64,000 bases of DNA, taken from positions 50,211,726 to 50,275,725 of the forward strand of contig NC_060063.1 in the NCBI RefSeq assembly GCF_020283565.1, written 5' to 3'. Of this stretch, positions 1-11,200 are shown piece after piece. The notes beneath the pieces were generated by a model. The model did not search any database. It saw only the letters and a list, made by a program, of their open reading frames with translations, and was not told the DNA's origin. The position numbers were made by a program, and so were the translations under genes. This DNA comes from Trifolium pratense. Lineage: Eukaryota > Streptophyta > Magnoliopsida > Fabales > Fabaceae. Every line of letters begins with the position of its first letter. Position 1 is the stretch's first letter.

Positions 1-1273
1 AGGTTCCTCATCAGGCTGGGACTCTCCAGCTAGTCCTTCAAACATATTTTGGCTCATTGATCCTTGAGAAGAGGTAGACATATCATCTCTTCTTTCCGCT
101 GAGGGAAAAGTATTTAGGAATTGAGTCTTCATATGGTCCAGAATTCTGACCATGATTTCTTCTTCTGTCTCCTTAGGATATTTCCTTTGGAAGTAATCCT
201 TCAACTCCGCCATAGAATATTGGTGGCTTTGTTGTCTGGCACCTGAGGCTTTATCATTGTTGATATTCAATTTTATTTTTGATATTAAATTCTGAATATC
301 TTCCGAACTCATTTTTGTCCACCATTTAAAAAAGAAATTTCTTTCTAATATGGGAATGTTAAATTTATCCTTTGATATGGTTACAGTCCACCTCCATATC
401 CAGGGAATTTGAAAATTAATAAAGAATAAGCAGGGACATTGTCCTGTAATAAGCTTACTAGAAGCTATTTTTGCTATTAGTGAACTATTGTCACACCATG
501 GAGTATATAAATCCCCTATTTCTTTGGGTAAGATTTCTAAGGAGGGACCAAATTTGATCCACCATTCAAAGAACCAATTTGGTATAGGTTTATTTACAAT
601 TTCTGGATTTACCGAAAAGAACCAAGAATGTTTGTTCTTTGGGTTTTGGTAATAAAAAGCTTGTGTGAAAGCCTGGATATAATCCCAATAATTGAAGTAT
701 ATATATTTTCCTTCGGCAACTTTTATTGCCTTTTCTCCATTTGGGTTTAAACCCCATTCTCTTGGTAATAATACCTTGTTTATATGACATTTGCTGAAGT
801 TTATGAAACTTTCTGGATTATTATTTTGGTAATAGTGGGTTATGGTCACTGATTCAGTGATTGTTAATAATATTTCCAAATTTGGCCTAGATTTGCCATA
901 AAGCCCAGCATATCCTCTGGACTCTAAGTATCTTGTCTTAATCGACCACCCATCATTATGGGTTAATGACAAATCTTCGTCATCTATATGAATTATCTTT
1001 TCAGTAACAGGATTTTTGAAAATATTCTAATGCCTGTTCTTGTGGTTCATTGACCATTACTTCTTTATAAGATATTATCTTATTTGAAGATGAAGATGAA
1101 GAAGTTTGATCTTCCTTCTTAGGTGGGGCAGGCAGTTGCCTGGGTTTTCCCACTGAGGTCCAATCCCCTATTAGGGGAATATTAGTTTCCTGATAAGGTA
1201 ACATATTGTTACCTCCTCTTCCGCTACGAGCAGAATTACGGCCTCGGCCTCTTCCCCTATAAGGGGTTGTCAT
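1..1273 (-). pseudogene. Viral third ORF, unit 1, frameshifted, runs off the left edge
   Basis: This is the last ORF of the viral unit, starting at ATG 1273 and overlapping the end of the polyprotein by 17 bases. An upstream in-frame GTG at 1291 is a poorer start. The N-terminus is basic and Arg/Gly-rich (TTPYRGRGRGR), followed by a Ser run, then a Trp/Phe-rich body with the motifs NWFFEWW and FFKWW. A run of five T at 1013-1017, against four in unit 2 (7969-7972), shifts the frame after about 90 codons; the rest of the sequence, down to position 1, remains recognisable in another frame. The full protein would be about 440-450 residues. Its role is unknown. By position it could correspond to the transactivator or inclusion-body protein of other caulimovirids, but I see no diagnostic motif for that. 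Confidence 0.8.
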
Positions 1274-4200
1274 TTCCCTGCAAAAATTCACGGGTTAAAT
1301 AATCAGCAAGAGAATTATTTTCTCCTTTAATATATTGAATATCAAATTCAAAAGCAGATAATTGAGCCTGCCAACTAGCAAAAATATGTTTTGCTACAAG
1401 GGTTTTTACATCCTTTTCAATGATTGATTTAGCAGAGCTACAATCAATTCTTAAAAGAAATTTTTGATTTAATAAATCACTTTGAAATTTTGAAATACAT
1501 TTAATAATAGAAAGCATTTCTTTCTTAATAGTTGAATATTTCGACTGAGTCTGGTTCCATTTACCAGAGGTGAATCTCACCAAAACTTCTTTATTAGTTT
1601 CAGGACTGACTTGTTTTAATATTCCTCCATAGCCAATATTAGAAGCATCAGTTTCTACTATTTTAAATAACTTTGGATTTGCCAAAGATAAACAAGGAAG
1701 GCATTTAACCCTAGTTTTAATTCTCTGGACTGCCTTTGTATGAGCATTTGTCCAAGGGTCAGGCTTATTTTTAAGCCTATTATAAAGAATTGCAGTATCA
1801 CTGGATAAATTCTTGTAATAGTCTGAAATATAGTTCAAACTTCCTAAAAATCTCTGTAATTGGGTTTTGTCTAACATGACATCAGGAAATTTGGAAGCAA
1901 ATTCAATGCTTCTTTCTATAGGAATTATAGTTCCTTGGTCAATCAAATGACCCAGGAATCTAACTTTAGTTTGAAATATTTTCATCTTGGTAGCTGATAA
2001 GACTAAACCATTGTGTTTAACAACATTCTTAAATATTTTTAAATGTTTTATATGTTGATCAATTGTTTTAGAAAATACTAAAACATCATCAATATAAACT
2101 ATTATGAATTCAGAATATGGATTAAAAATATCATTCATGATTTTCTGAAATTCAGAAGGAGCATTTTTTAATCCAAATGGAAGTACATTCCATTCAAACT
2201 GTCCAAACGGTACAGTAAAAGCTGTTTTATATTTATCATTTTCAGTTATCTGGATTTGCCAGTATCCTGATTTCATATCAAATTTTGAGAAGATTAAAGC
2301 ATCACTTAATCTATCTAATAAATCTTTTTTATTAGGAATAGGATACCTAATCCATTTTAAAACCTTATTAAGAGGTTTATAATTGATTACTAATCTAGGA
2401 ACTCCTCGTTCCTTCTCAGCTGCCTTATTAACATAGAAAGCAGTACAACTCCAAGGAGACTTAGAGTGTCTAATTAGACCTTTGTCTAAAAGAGATTGTA
2501 TTTCTTTTTTACACAAATTTAGGTAATCATTGTTCATTTGGGCTGGCCTAGCTTTAGTAGGGATCTGACTTTCATTAAAATCATCTATATAAGGTAAAGA
2601 AACAACATGTTTCCTTCTATCCCAAAAAGCATTTGGGAGATCATTACAGATTTCTGTAGTAAATTCCTGTTCTAAAGACTTAATTTTCTTTTTAATATCA
2701 TAAGTTTCAAGTTGCTCATTAATATTAAGCACACTAATTTCTTCTTTTAAAAAACATAATTGTTTTTCTTTTTTCAAAAGGATATCTTTGACTTCATTTA
2801 ACATCCTAGTTTGAGGATCTGTTATAAATTCAAAAGTAATTTTTTGATCATTTATAAAAGTAGTAATTCCCTTTTGATCAATATTAATAATAGGCATAAT
2901 GTTATGCAAAAAGGGAGTACCTAATATAATCCTGTGAGTTAAATTTTTAACTAATATAAAATGGGTTGGTAAACAAATATTTTTGTTACAAATATAGGCA
3001 TTAGATAATTTATAATTAACTTGGAGTTTATCTCCTCCTGCCTGAGTTAAAGATTGAGTAGTTTTCACAAAATACTTTGTCGGAATTATTCCTTCTTGAA
3101 TACAATTAAGGTCTGCACCACTATCCACTAGGGCAACCTCATTTTCAAGAATAAAACTTTTATTAATAACAAGAGTTATTTTAACAAACCATTTTTGCGA
3201 TGTAACTCTTTCAAGAAGACTGAGATAGCTATTGCTAGATGATGGACTGTCATTACTAGAAACAATATTTTCTATTTTATTAGAATTTTCTAATAAACTA
3301 ATTCTTCTAGCTAGAACATCATTGTTTTTCTTAATATAAGAAATTTCAGATTTTAAAAGATTTATTTCTCCTTTTAAATCATTTATAGAAACAGGAGTTT
3401 CTCGTTTATTAGATTGACGAAACCTAGATAAGACTTCGCTAAGCTGATAAGGGGCTTCTGTAACTAGGGGGGTTTTTTCTCTAGAGTTATCCCTTATTAA
3501 AGTTTCTATTAACTTTCTCCTTAGATTATCATCTGATATGGATTCTAAAGCTTTTAAAGCTTCATCCTGTTCATTGGTCAAAACATTTAGACCATTCATT
3601 TCTACTATGGATTTCCAATAACTTAGTTCATTACATTGACAGTTATTATTGTCAGATGTGTCTGAAGAAGAGCTATAGCTAACCTCATCATTAGAGGACT
3701 CAGTTTCAGATTCAGAACTAGAATTAATAAGAAGAACCTTTTCTAGCTGATTTCTAAGTTCTTCATCCTCAATTTCATTTAGGGCTTTTTTAGTCCTACA
3801 TTGATTGGCATAATGACCGATCTTTCCACATTTGTGGCAAGTTATGTCAAGCTTTTTAGCTTTTCTTTTTCTACTAAAGTTAGGAGTATAATCCTTATAT
3901 TTTGGCTTGGAATAATTTTTTCTACGTTTTTTCTTGTAGGAATACTTATAAGTATCTGGGGGATTTTTTCTTCTACCTTTATAAGGTTTGAACCTTTCTA
4001 TTTTACCCTTCTTCCTGCTCTCAGGGGGTTTTTCAAGATCAAAAGCGAATTGTTCGCAAAATTCACCTATTTGGTGTTTTTCAGTTAATTTCTGTTTTTT
4101 AAGTTGGTTTTTAAGTTTTATGTCATTACATAAAGATAAGCCTTCATTAATACATGTACTAATGATTTGGCCATAAGTTAAATCAGAATAATTAATATTT

Positions 4201-5645
4201 ATTCCATCATTATTGTTTCTAAGAGTTTGTCTTATTCTTTCAGCAAAAAGATGAGGCAAACCATCTACAAATTTTGATTTCCAATGCATAGAATTGGGAT
4301 TATTTAATTGAAAAACTCTAGATAGAAAAGTATCTTTATACCATCTAAAGTGAGTTAAAGATGGGCATCTAAGATTTTGCAATAATGTTTGCAATTTCTC
4401 AGCAATGGGTACATTAGTTCCTACAAAATGTTGTAGAATAGAAAGACATAGTGTATAAACTGCATCTTCCTCTCCGGTAGTAGTGATAGTAGTACTACTA
4501 CTTGATGTTTCAGTTTTAATAAGTTTTTTATGAGAAAGAATTTCTTTCTTCTGAGCATCAGTGAGGTAATGATCCCACCAACCTCTTAATTGGCCAATAA
4601 AACCAGTCGTTATAAACGAAGCTATAGAACTATCAGAATTCCCTTGTTGTTTACACACAGAGGAATACATGATTATCCTATGTATCATATCAATAATTTG
4701 CTTATCATTTAAGCCATCAATATTCCATTCATAAATGGCCTTTCCAGAATAAGAATTCTGAAAGGGTTCAGTTTCTTCAAAGAGTAAATCTTGAGGCGAT
4801 GGCCTCTTATAGTAGTATTTTTCTACTGGCTTAGGAGCATAAATAGGATTTACTTGTGCAACCTGATCATTAATCTCTTCATTAGCAAATATTTCTGTTA
4901 ATTGGTCAATATCTTCTATATCAGAGGTGTCAGACATACCTTTTTGAGATAAAACATTTAAGCGCATCTGCTTAAGCTTTTCTTCTAAAACATGAATAAA
5001 TTCATTATTATTAGATTTTAATTTAAATCCTTCTACCGCTATAGGTGGTTGAATGATAGGGACATCTTTATTAATAATAATTTCTGAAGACTCCATATCA
5101 TTTTTATTCTTTTCTAATTGTTTTAAAATTAGACTTTGCTTAGTTAATTGTTCTTCAAAAAGTAATTTTAAATCAGTAATATCTTTTTCTAGGGACATAA
5201 ATTGGTCACCTAAACAAATAAGGAAAGAATTAGTGTAATTCTGAGATTTAATTATCGCATTTATTTCTTTGAGAGTAATATGATCACTCTCCACCTTCTG
5301 AAGATTCAGATAAGCTGTAGCTTCAACATTTTTCCCTAGACTTATAGTTTGTTCAGGAGGGAAAGGCGAAACTATAATTCCTCCATTATGGGTATTCCAA
5401 TTCTTATTTTGTAACACCATAATTTCGGTTTTAACTTTGTTATGAAAATGTTTCACAAACCATTTTACAAAAGGAACATAGCTTTGTATTTGAGATAAAT
5501 AATCATAATAATTATCTTTAAATTCTTTTAATTCAAAATCTTTGAATTTTTTGAAATACCAATTCCTAAAATCTTTATATCTATCTTGGTTAAACTCATC
5601 ATTGATGAGTTGCCTCCAATTACTTCCTGGGGAGAGATCCATCAT
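1257..5645 (-). CDS. Viral polyprotein, unit 1: coat, protease, reverse transcriptase, RNase H (intact)
   Basis: An open frame of 1462 codons. The first third is coiled-coil-prone and acidic. A coat-protein domain (about residues 300-560, with LRCPSLTHFRWYKDTF) leads to a very basic stretch and one CCHC knuckle, CHKCGKIGHYANQC, near residue 600. A Ser/Glu-rich acidic tract follows. The aspartic protease active site is DSGAD near 842, the reverse transcriptase has YIDDVL near 1183, and RNase H begins near 1330 (ETDASNIGYGG). It would package and reverse-transcribe the pregenomic RNA, then mature by proteolysis. The start codon overlaps the movement-gene stop as ATGA (5642-5645), a spacing that suits reinitiation or coupled translation. 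No integrase is present. This is the only unit in the window with an undamaged polyprotein. Confidence 0.95.
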   Translation of the reverse strand: MMDLSPGSNWRQLINDEFNQDRYKDFRNWYFKKFKDFELKEFKDNYYDYLSQIQSYVPFVKWFVKHFHNKVKTEIMVLQNKNWNTHNGGIIVSPFPPEQTISLGKNVEATAYLNLQKVESDHITLKEINAIIKSQNYTNSFLICLGDQFMSLEKDITDLKLLFEEQLTKQSLILKQLEKNKNDMESSEIIINKDVPIIQPPIAVEGFKLKSNNNEFIHVLEEKLKQMRLNVLSQKGMSDTSDIEDIDQLTEIFANEEINDQVAQVNPIYAPKPVEKYYYKRPSPQDLLFEETEPFQNSYSGKAIYEWNIDGLNDKQIIDMIHRIIMYSSVCKQQGNSDSSIASFITTGFIGQLRGWWDHYLTDAQKKEILSHKKLIKTETSSSSTTITTTGEEDAVYTLCLSILQHFVGTNVPIAEKLQTLLQNLRCPSLTHFRWYKDTFLSRVFQLNNPNSMHWKSKFVDGLPHLFAERIRQTLRNNNDGININYSDLTYGQIISTCINEGLSLCNDIKLKNQLKKQKLTEKHQIGEFCEQFAFDLEKPPESRKKGKIERFKPYKGRRKNPPDTYKYSYKKKRRKNYSKPKYKDYTPNFSRKRKAKKLDITCHKCGKIGHYANQCRTKKALNEIEDEELRNQLEKVLLINSSSESETESSNDEVSYSSSSDTSDNNNCQCNELSYWKSIVEMNGLNVLTNEQDEALKALESISDDNLRRKLIETLIRDNSREKTPLVTEAPYQLSEVLSRFRQSNKRETPVSINDLKGEINLLKSEISYIKKNNDVLARRISLLENSNKIENIVSSNDSPSSSNSYLSLLERVTSQKWFVKITLVINKSFILENEVALVDSGADLNCIQEGIIPTKYFVKTTQSLTQAGGDKLQVNYKLSNAYICNKNICLPTHFILVKNLTHRIILGTPFLHNIMPIINIDQKGITTFINDQKITFEFITDPQTRMLNEVKDILLKKEKQLCFLKEEISVLNINEQLETYDIKKKIKSLEQEFTTEICNDLPNAFWDRRKHVVSLPYIDDFNESQIPTKARPAQMNNDYLNLCKKEIQSLLDKGLIRHSKSPWSCTAFYVNKAAEKERGVPRLVINYKPLNKVLKWIRYPIPNKKDLLDRLSDALIFSKFDMKSGYWQIQITENDKYKTAFTVPFGQFEWNVLPFGLKNAPSEFQKIMNDIFNPYSEFIIVYIDDVLVFSKTIDQHIKHLKIFKNVVKHNGLVLSATKMKIFQTKVRFLGHLIDQGTIIPIERSIEFASKFPDVMLDKTQLQRFLGSLNYISDYYKNLSSDTAILYNRLKNKPDPWTNAHTKAVQRIKTRVKCLPCLSLANPKLFKIVETDASNIGYGGILKQVSPETNKEVLVRFTSGKWNQTQSKYSTIKKEMLSIIKCISKFQSDLLNQKFLLRIDCSSAKSIIEKDVKTLVAKHIFASWQAQLSAFEFDIQYIKGENNSLADYLTREFLQGNDNPL

Positions 5646-6676
5646 AAATGAAAGCTCATTTCGGATTGGGTAGGAGATTCCCTACTTTGAGAAGTATTTT
5701 TCTGATATATTCCTTGAGGAATTTTATTTTCACTTATACGAATATTTTCAACTGACTCAATATCTTCTCTTATTTGAGAAGTAGAGGCTCTAGAAAGCTC
5801 TATCGGGGCAGTGTGGAATTCACTAGTAGAATACCTAGACGACATAGCTCTAGGAATTTTTATAATTCTTTGAGGATTAAATCTTATTTCAATGTCTCCT
5901 TCAGTAGTTTGGAAAATTTGATCTGCATCCGTATTTATTATAGGATCAGGGTCAACTTCTTGAGGTAATGTCCATGTTTGAGGGAAATTTATATCATCCC
6001 ATTTTATTAACTTGTTTTGTGCAATATTAGAAGTTAATAAATTGGTATGGACTAAAGTTGTGGTTCCAGGAAACGATATTTGTTTCGCTTTAGGGTTAAG
6101 AGTATTTAAAACTCTGTAATAAATCCTATAGCATACTGCTATTATTTCACTACCAGTTTTATAATTATAACCATTGGTATGAATAGTTAATTGCATAGCA
6201 TCATTTAGATGCTTATCAGTTAAGGATAAACTTAAATTAGGTGAAACATCAAAGTATACTGGTCCATGACACAGACTTGTTTCAATTAAAGCAGCTAAAG
6301 ATTGTTTAAAATCTTTACACCTACCATCTCTAATATAAGCCATTATACTATAATTTAACCCTAACATAGTTAAAGGTTTAAAAGCCACTTGGATTAGTCC
6401 AATATGAATAAAATTATATCCTTTAAAAGGAAGCAAATCTGCTTTACTCAATAAGTTTATGGTCTTAGTATCACCAGTAACTTGGATTGTTCTTTCAACT
6501 GTTTTGACAGCATAACGAGATAATAAATCAAAAGTTCCAAATTTATAAATTTGTCTAGAAGGAACAGAAGGAATAGTCCATCTGTTTAATTTTTCCAAAT
6601 TCTTTGGATATTCTATTGAGTCTTCATTTTTTATTGAATTATTTTGATTATTATCATAATCTTCAATTTCGTTCAT
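5642..6676 (-). CDS. Viral movement protein, unit 1 (30K superfamily)
   Basis: 344 codons from ATG 6676. The open frame extends 20 codons further upstream to a TTG at 6736, which I reject as a start in favour of the ATG. The core resembles caulimovirid movement proteins: HIGLIQVAFKPLT, then a conserved Asp in YIRDGRC, then GPVYFDVSPNLSLSL and a D-x-x-L/I helix. It would form tubules or modify plasmodesmata for cell-to-cell spread. The Ser-rich C-terminus ends at the ATGA overlap with the polyprotein. It differs from unit 2 by a Tyr/Ser change near 6351. It lies 19 bases from, and divergent to, an open frame on the plus strand. No lesion is visible. Confidence 0.88.
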   Translation of the reverse strand: MNEIEDYDNNQNNSIKNEDSIEYPKNLEKLNRWTIPSVPSRQIYKFGTFDLLSRYAVKTVERTIQVTGDTKTINLLSKADLLPFKGYNFIHIGLIQVAFKPLTMLGLNYSIMAYIRDGRCKDFKQSLAALIETSLCHGPVYFDVSPNLSLSLTDKHLNDAMQLTIHTNGYNYKTGSEIIAVCYRIYYRVLNTLNPKAKQISFPGTTTLVHTNLLTSNIAQNKLIKWDDINFPQTWTLPQEVDPDPIINTDADQIFQTTEGDIEIRFNPQRIIKIPRAMSSRYSTSEFHTAPIELSRASTSQIREDIESVENIRISENKIPQGIYQKNTSQSRESPTQSEMSFHL

Positions 6677-6695
6677 AACACAAACAAGAATTGTT

Positions 6696-6956
6696 ATGGC
6701 TGGCAAGATAGTAAATTTGTCTGATGAAACTACCAATAAAATTTTCTCAACAAATCCTCAGTCTTCTGAGCAAACGCAACAAGCGTTTAACTATCAACCC
6801 GGAGGGATAGACAGACAAAGTCTCAAATCTCAGAGGTTACATAGTTCTTAGGAAAAACAGGAAAAAGATCAACCAAACCCCTTCCCCGGGGAAAACGGGA
6901 TCAAGCCTTACACTAAGAAGTATGTCAAGTTCAAAATGAACAAAGAAGATTGGTAA
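6696..6956 (+). other. Antisense open frame in the viral leader, unit 1
   Basis: On the strand opposite to all viral genes, ATG 6696 opens 51 codons ending in TAG at 6849-6851. The same frame then stays open for 34 more codons to TAA at 6954-6956. The composition looks protein-like: a polar N-terminal half rich in Gln, Ser and Thr, then, after the TAG, an acidic/Pro stretch and a basic end (YTKKYVKFKMNKEDW). It starts 19 bases from the movement-protein ATG, head to head. Unit 2 keeps the same frame, including the TAG. No caulimovirid gene known to me lies antisense in the leader, so this may be chance. Function unknown. Confidence 0.35.
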
Positions 6957-7090
6957 ACAAAATTTTACTAATTTTTTCATCAGATCTAATTACTAAGTTG
7001 TCAAGCCATAACAGGAATTTAGCAACTAATTGTCATTACAATTAGTAAGTTTAAAGATTAAGATATACCTGAATCTTTCAGTATGGGAAA

Positions 7091-7103
7091 GGCGATGATA
7101 CCA
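7091..7103 (-). promoter_or_regulatory. Primer binding site of the viral unit 1 (tRNA-Met type)
   Basis: The minus strand reads TGGTATCATCGCC, matching the start of the usual plant initiator-tRNA-Met site TGGTATCAGAGC at its first eight bases and then diverging. It lies upstream of the movement gene in viral sense, as expected for minus-strand DNA priming and conventional genome position 1. Homology with unit 2 ends four bases further upstream, so unit 1 begins essentially at this site. Confidence 0.75.
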
Positions 7104-7104
7104 A

Positions 7105-7193
7105 AAGAACAGGCATTAGAATATTTTCAAAATCCTGTTACTGAAAAGATAATTCATATAGATGACGAAGATTTGTCATTAACCCATAATGAT
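7105..7193 (+). other. Inverted filler at the junction of the two viral units
   Basis: About 89 bases here are the reverse complement of 7906-7996 in the third ORF of unit 2. The left breakpoint shares AAG with the leader next to the primer site and the right breakpoint shares TGG with the third ORF. The filler replaces the promoter-containing intergenic region that is seen at 14060-14481, so unit 1 lacks that region on its upstream side. Short microhomologies plus inverted filler fit end joining or template switching at integration or during later rearrangement. Confidence 0.85.
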
Positions 7194-8228
7194 GGCACCT
7201 GAGGCTTTATCATTGTTGATATTCAATTTTATTTTTGATATTAAATTCTGAATATCTTCCGAACTCATTTTTGTCCACCATTTAAAAAAGAAATTTCTTT
7301 CTAATATGGGAATGTTAAATTTATCCTTTGATATGGTTACAGTCCACCTCCATATCCAGGGAATTTGAAAATTAATAAAGAATAAGCAGGGACATTGTCC
7401 TGTAATAAGCTTACTAGAAGCTATTTTTGCTATTAGTGAACTATTGTCACACCATGGAGTATATAAATCCCCTATTTCTTTGGGTAAGATTTCTAAGGAG
7501 GGACCAAATTTGATCCACCATTCAAAGAACCAATTTGGTATAGGTTTATTTACAATTTCTGGATTTACCGAAAAGAACCAAGAATGTTTGTTCTTTGGGT
7601 TTTGGTAATAAAAAGCTTGTGTGAAAGCCTGGATATAATCCCAATAATTGAAGTATATATATTTTCCTTCGGCAACTTTTATTGCCTTTTCTCCATTTGG
7701 GTTTAAACCCCATTCTCTTGGTAATAATACCTTGTTTATATGACATTTGCTGAAGTTTATGAAACTTTCTGGATTATTATTTTGGTAATAGTGGGTTATG
7801 GTCACTGATTCAGTGATTGTTAATAATATTTCCAAATTTGGCCTAGATTTGCCATAAAGCCCAGCATATCCTCTGGACTCTAAGTATCTTGTCTTAATCG
7901 ACCACCCATCATTATGGGTTAATGACAAATCTTCGTCATCTATATGAATTATCTTTTCAGTAACAGGATTTTGAAAATATTCTAATGCCTGTTCTTGTGG
8001 TTCATTGACCATTACTTCTTTATAAGATATTATCTTATTTGAAGATGAAGATGAAGAAGTTTGATCTTCCTTCTTAGGTGGGGCAGGCAGTTGCCTGGGT
8101 TTTCCCACTGAGGTCCAATCCCCTATTAGGGGAATATTAGTTTCCTGATAAGGTAACATATTGTTACCTCCTCTTCCGCTACGAGCAGAATTACGGCCTC
8201 GGCCTCTTCCCCTATAAGGGGTTGTCAT
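7194..8228 (-). pseudogene. Viral third ORF, unit 2, truncated at its 3' end
   Basis: Starts at ATG 8228 and stays open through the Arg/Gly-rich N-terminus, the Ser run and the Trp/Phe-rich body. True homology ends at 7194-7197, where the inverted filler begins; four foreign codons follow to a stop at 7179. The last roughly 100 codons, present at 14482-14767 and at 1-240, are missing. Unlike unit 1 it has four T at 7969-7972, so its frame is continuous up to the truncation. Function unknown, as for unit 1. Confidence 0.82.
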
Positions 8229-11200
8229 TTCCCTGCAAAAATTCACGGGTTAAATAATCAGCAAGAGAATTATTTTCTCCTTTAATATATTGAATATCAA
8301 ATTCAAAAGCAGATAATTGAGCCTGCCAACTAGCAAAAATATGTTTTGCTACAAGGGTTTTTACATCCTTTTCAATGATTGATTTAGCAGAGCTACAATC
8401 AATTCTTAAAAGAAATTTTTGATTTAATAAATCACTTTGAAATTTTGAAATACATTTAATAATAGAAAGCATTTCTTTCTTAATAGTTGAATATTTCGAC
8501 TGAGTCTGGTTCCATTTACCAGAGGTGAATCTCACCAAAACTTCTTTATTAGTTTCAGGACTGACTTGTTTTAATATTCCTCCATAGCCAATATTAGAAG
8601 CATCAGTTTCTACTATTTTAAATAACTTTGGATTTGCCAAAGATAAACAAGGAAGGCATTTAACCCTAGTTTTAATTCTCTGGACTGCCTTTGTATGAGC
8701 ATCTGTCCAAGGGTCAGGCTTATTTTTAAGCCTATTATAAAGAATTGCAGTATCACTGGATAAATTCTTGTAATAGTCTGAAATATAGTTCAAACTTCCT
8801 AAAAATCTCTGTAATTGGGTTTTGTCTAACATGACATCAAGAAATTTGGAAGCAAATTCAATGCTTCTTTCTATAGGAATTATAGTTCCTTGGTCAATCA
8901 TATGACCCAGGAATCTAACTTTAGTTTGAAATATTTTCATCTTGGTAGCTGATAAGACTAAACCATTGTGTTTAACAACATTCTTAAATATTTTTAAATG
9001 TTTTATATGTTGATCAATTGTTTTAGAAAATACTAAAACATCATCAATATAAACTATTATGAATTCAGAATATGGATTAAAAATATCATTCATGATTTTC
9101 TGAAATTCAGAAGGAGCATTTTTTAATCCAAATGGAAGTACATTCCATTCAAACTGTCCAAACGGTACAGTAAAAGCTGTTTTATATTTATCATTTTCAG
9201 TTATCTGGATTTGCCAGTATCCTGATTTCATATCAAATTTTGAGAAGATTAAAGCATCACTTAATCTATCTAATAAATCTTTTTTATTAGGAATAGGATA
9301 CCTAATCCATTTTAAAACCTTATTAAGAGGTTTATAATTGATTACTAATCTAGGAACTCCTCGTTCCTTCTCAGCTGCCTTATTAACATAGAAAGCAGTA
9401 CAACTCCAAGGAGACTTAGAGTGTCTAATTAGACCTTTGTCTAAAAGAGATTGTATTTCTTTTTTACACAAATTTAGGTAATCATTGTTCATTTGGGCTG
9501 GCCTAGCTTTAGTAGGGATCTGACTTTCATTAAAGTCATCTATATAAGGTAAAGAAACAACATGTTTCCTTCTATCCCAAAAAGCATTTGGGAGATCATT
9601 ACAGATTTCTGTAGTAAATTCCTGTTCTAAAGACTTAATTTTCTTTTTAATATCATAAGTTTCAAGTTGCTCATTAATATTAAGCACACTAATTTCTTCT
9701 TTTAAAAAACATAATTGTTTTTCTTTTTTCAAAAGGATATCTTTGACTTCATTTAACATCCTAGTTTGAGGATCTGTTATAAATTCAAAAGTAATTTTTT
9801 GATCATTTATAAAAGTAGTAATTCCCTTTTGATCAATATTAATAATAGGCATAATGTTATGCAAAAAGGGAGTACCTAATATAATCCTGTGAGTTAAATT
9901 TTTAACTAATATAAAATGGGTTGGTAAACAAATATTTTTGTTACAAATATAGGCATTAGATAATTTATAATTAACTTGGAGTTTATCTCCTCCTGCCTGA
10001 GTTAAAGATTGAGTAGTTTTCACAAAATACTTTGTCGGAATTATTCCTTCTTGAATACAATTAAGGTCTGCACCACTATCCACTAGGGCAACCTCATTTT
10101 CAAGAATAAAACTTTTATTAATAACAAGAGTTATTTTAACAAACCATTTTTGCGATGTAACTCTTTCAAGAAGACTGAGATAGCTATTGCTAGATGATGG
10201 ACTGTCATTACTAGAAACAATATTTTCTATTTTATTAGAATTTTCTAATAAACTAATTCTTCTAGCTAGAACATCATTGTTTTTCTTAATATAAGAAATT
10301 TCATATTTTAAAAGATTTATTTCTCCTTTTAAATCATTTATAGAAACAGGAGTTTCTCGTTTATTAGATTGACGAAACCTAGATAAGACTTCGCTAAGCT
10401 GATAAGGGGCTTCTGTAACTAGGGGGGTTTTTTCTCTAGAGTTATCCCTTATTAAAGTTTATATTAACTTTCTCCTTAGATTATCATCTGATATGGATTC
10501 TAAAGCTTTTAAAGCTTCATCCTGTTCATTGGTCAAAACATTTAGACCATTCATTTCTACTATGGATTTCCAATAACTTAGTTCATTACATTGACAGTTA
10601 TTATTGTCAGATGTGTCTGAAGAAGAGCTATAGCTAACCTCATCATTAGAGGACTCAGTTTCAGATTCAGAACTAGAATTAATAAGAAGAACCTTTTCTA
10701 GCTGATTTCTAAGTTCTTCATCCTCAATTTCATTTAGGGCTTTTTTAGTCCTACATTGATTGGCATAATGACCGATCTTTCCACATTTGTGGCAAGTTAT
10801 GTCAAGCTTTTTAGCTTTTCTTTTTCTACTAAAGTTAGGAGTATAATCCTTATATTTTGGCTTGGAATAATTTTTTCTACGTTTTTTCTTGTAGGAATAC
10901 TTATAAGTATCTGGGGGATTTTTTCTTCTACCTTTATAAGGTTTGAACCTTTCTATTTTACCCTTCTTCCTGCTCTCAGGGGGTTTTTCAAGATCAAAAG
11001 CGAATTGTTCGCAAAATTCACCTATTTGGTGTTTTTCAGTTAATTTCTGTTTTTTAAGTTGGTTTTTAAGTTTTATGTCATTACATAAAGATAAGCCTTC
11101 ATTAATACATGTACTAATGATTTGGCCATAAGTTAAATCAGAATAATTAATATTTATTCCATCATTATTGTTTCTAAGAGTTTGTCTTATTCTTTCAGCA

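Noticed and set aside
5642..6736. Movement protein starting at 6736
   Set aside because: That codon is TTG; the first ATG is 6676, and the longer frame would overlap the antisense ORF start.
10083..10459. A second frameshift in viral polyprotein unit 2 between the coat and protease
   Set aside because: The frame from 10458 to 8212 is continuous; the apparent gap only reflects lack of an ATG after the nonsense codon.
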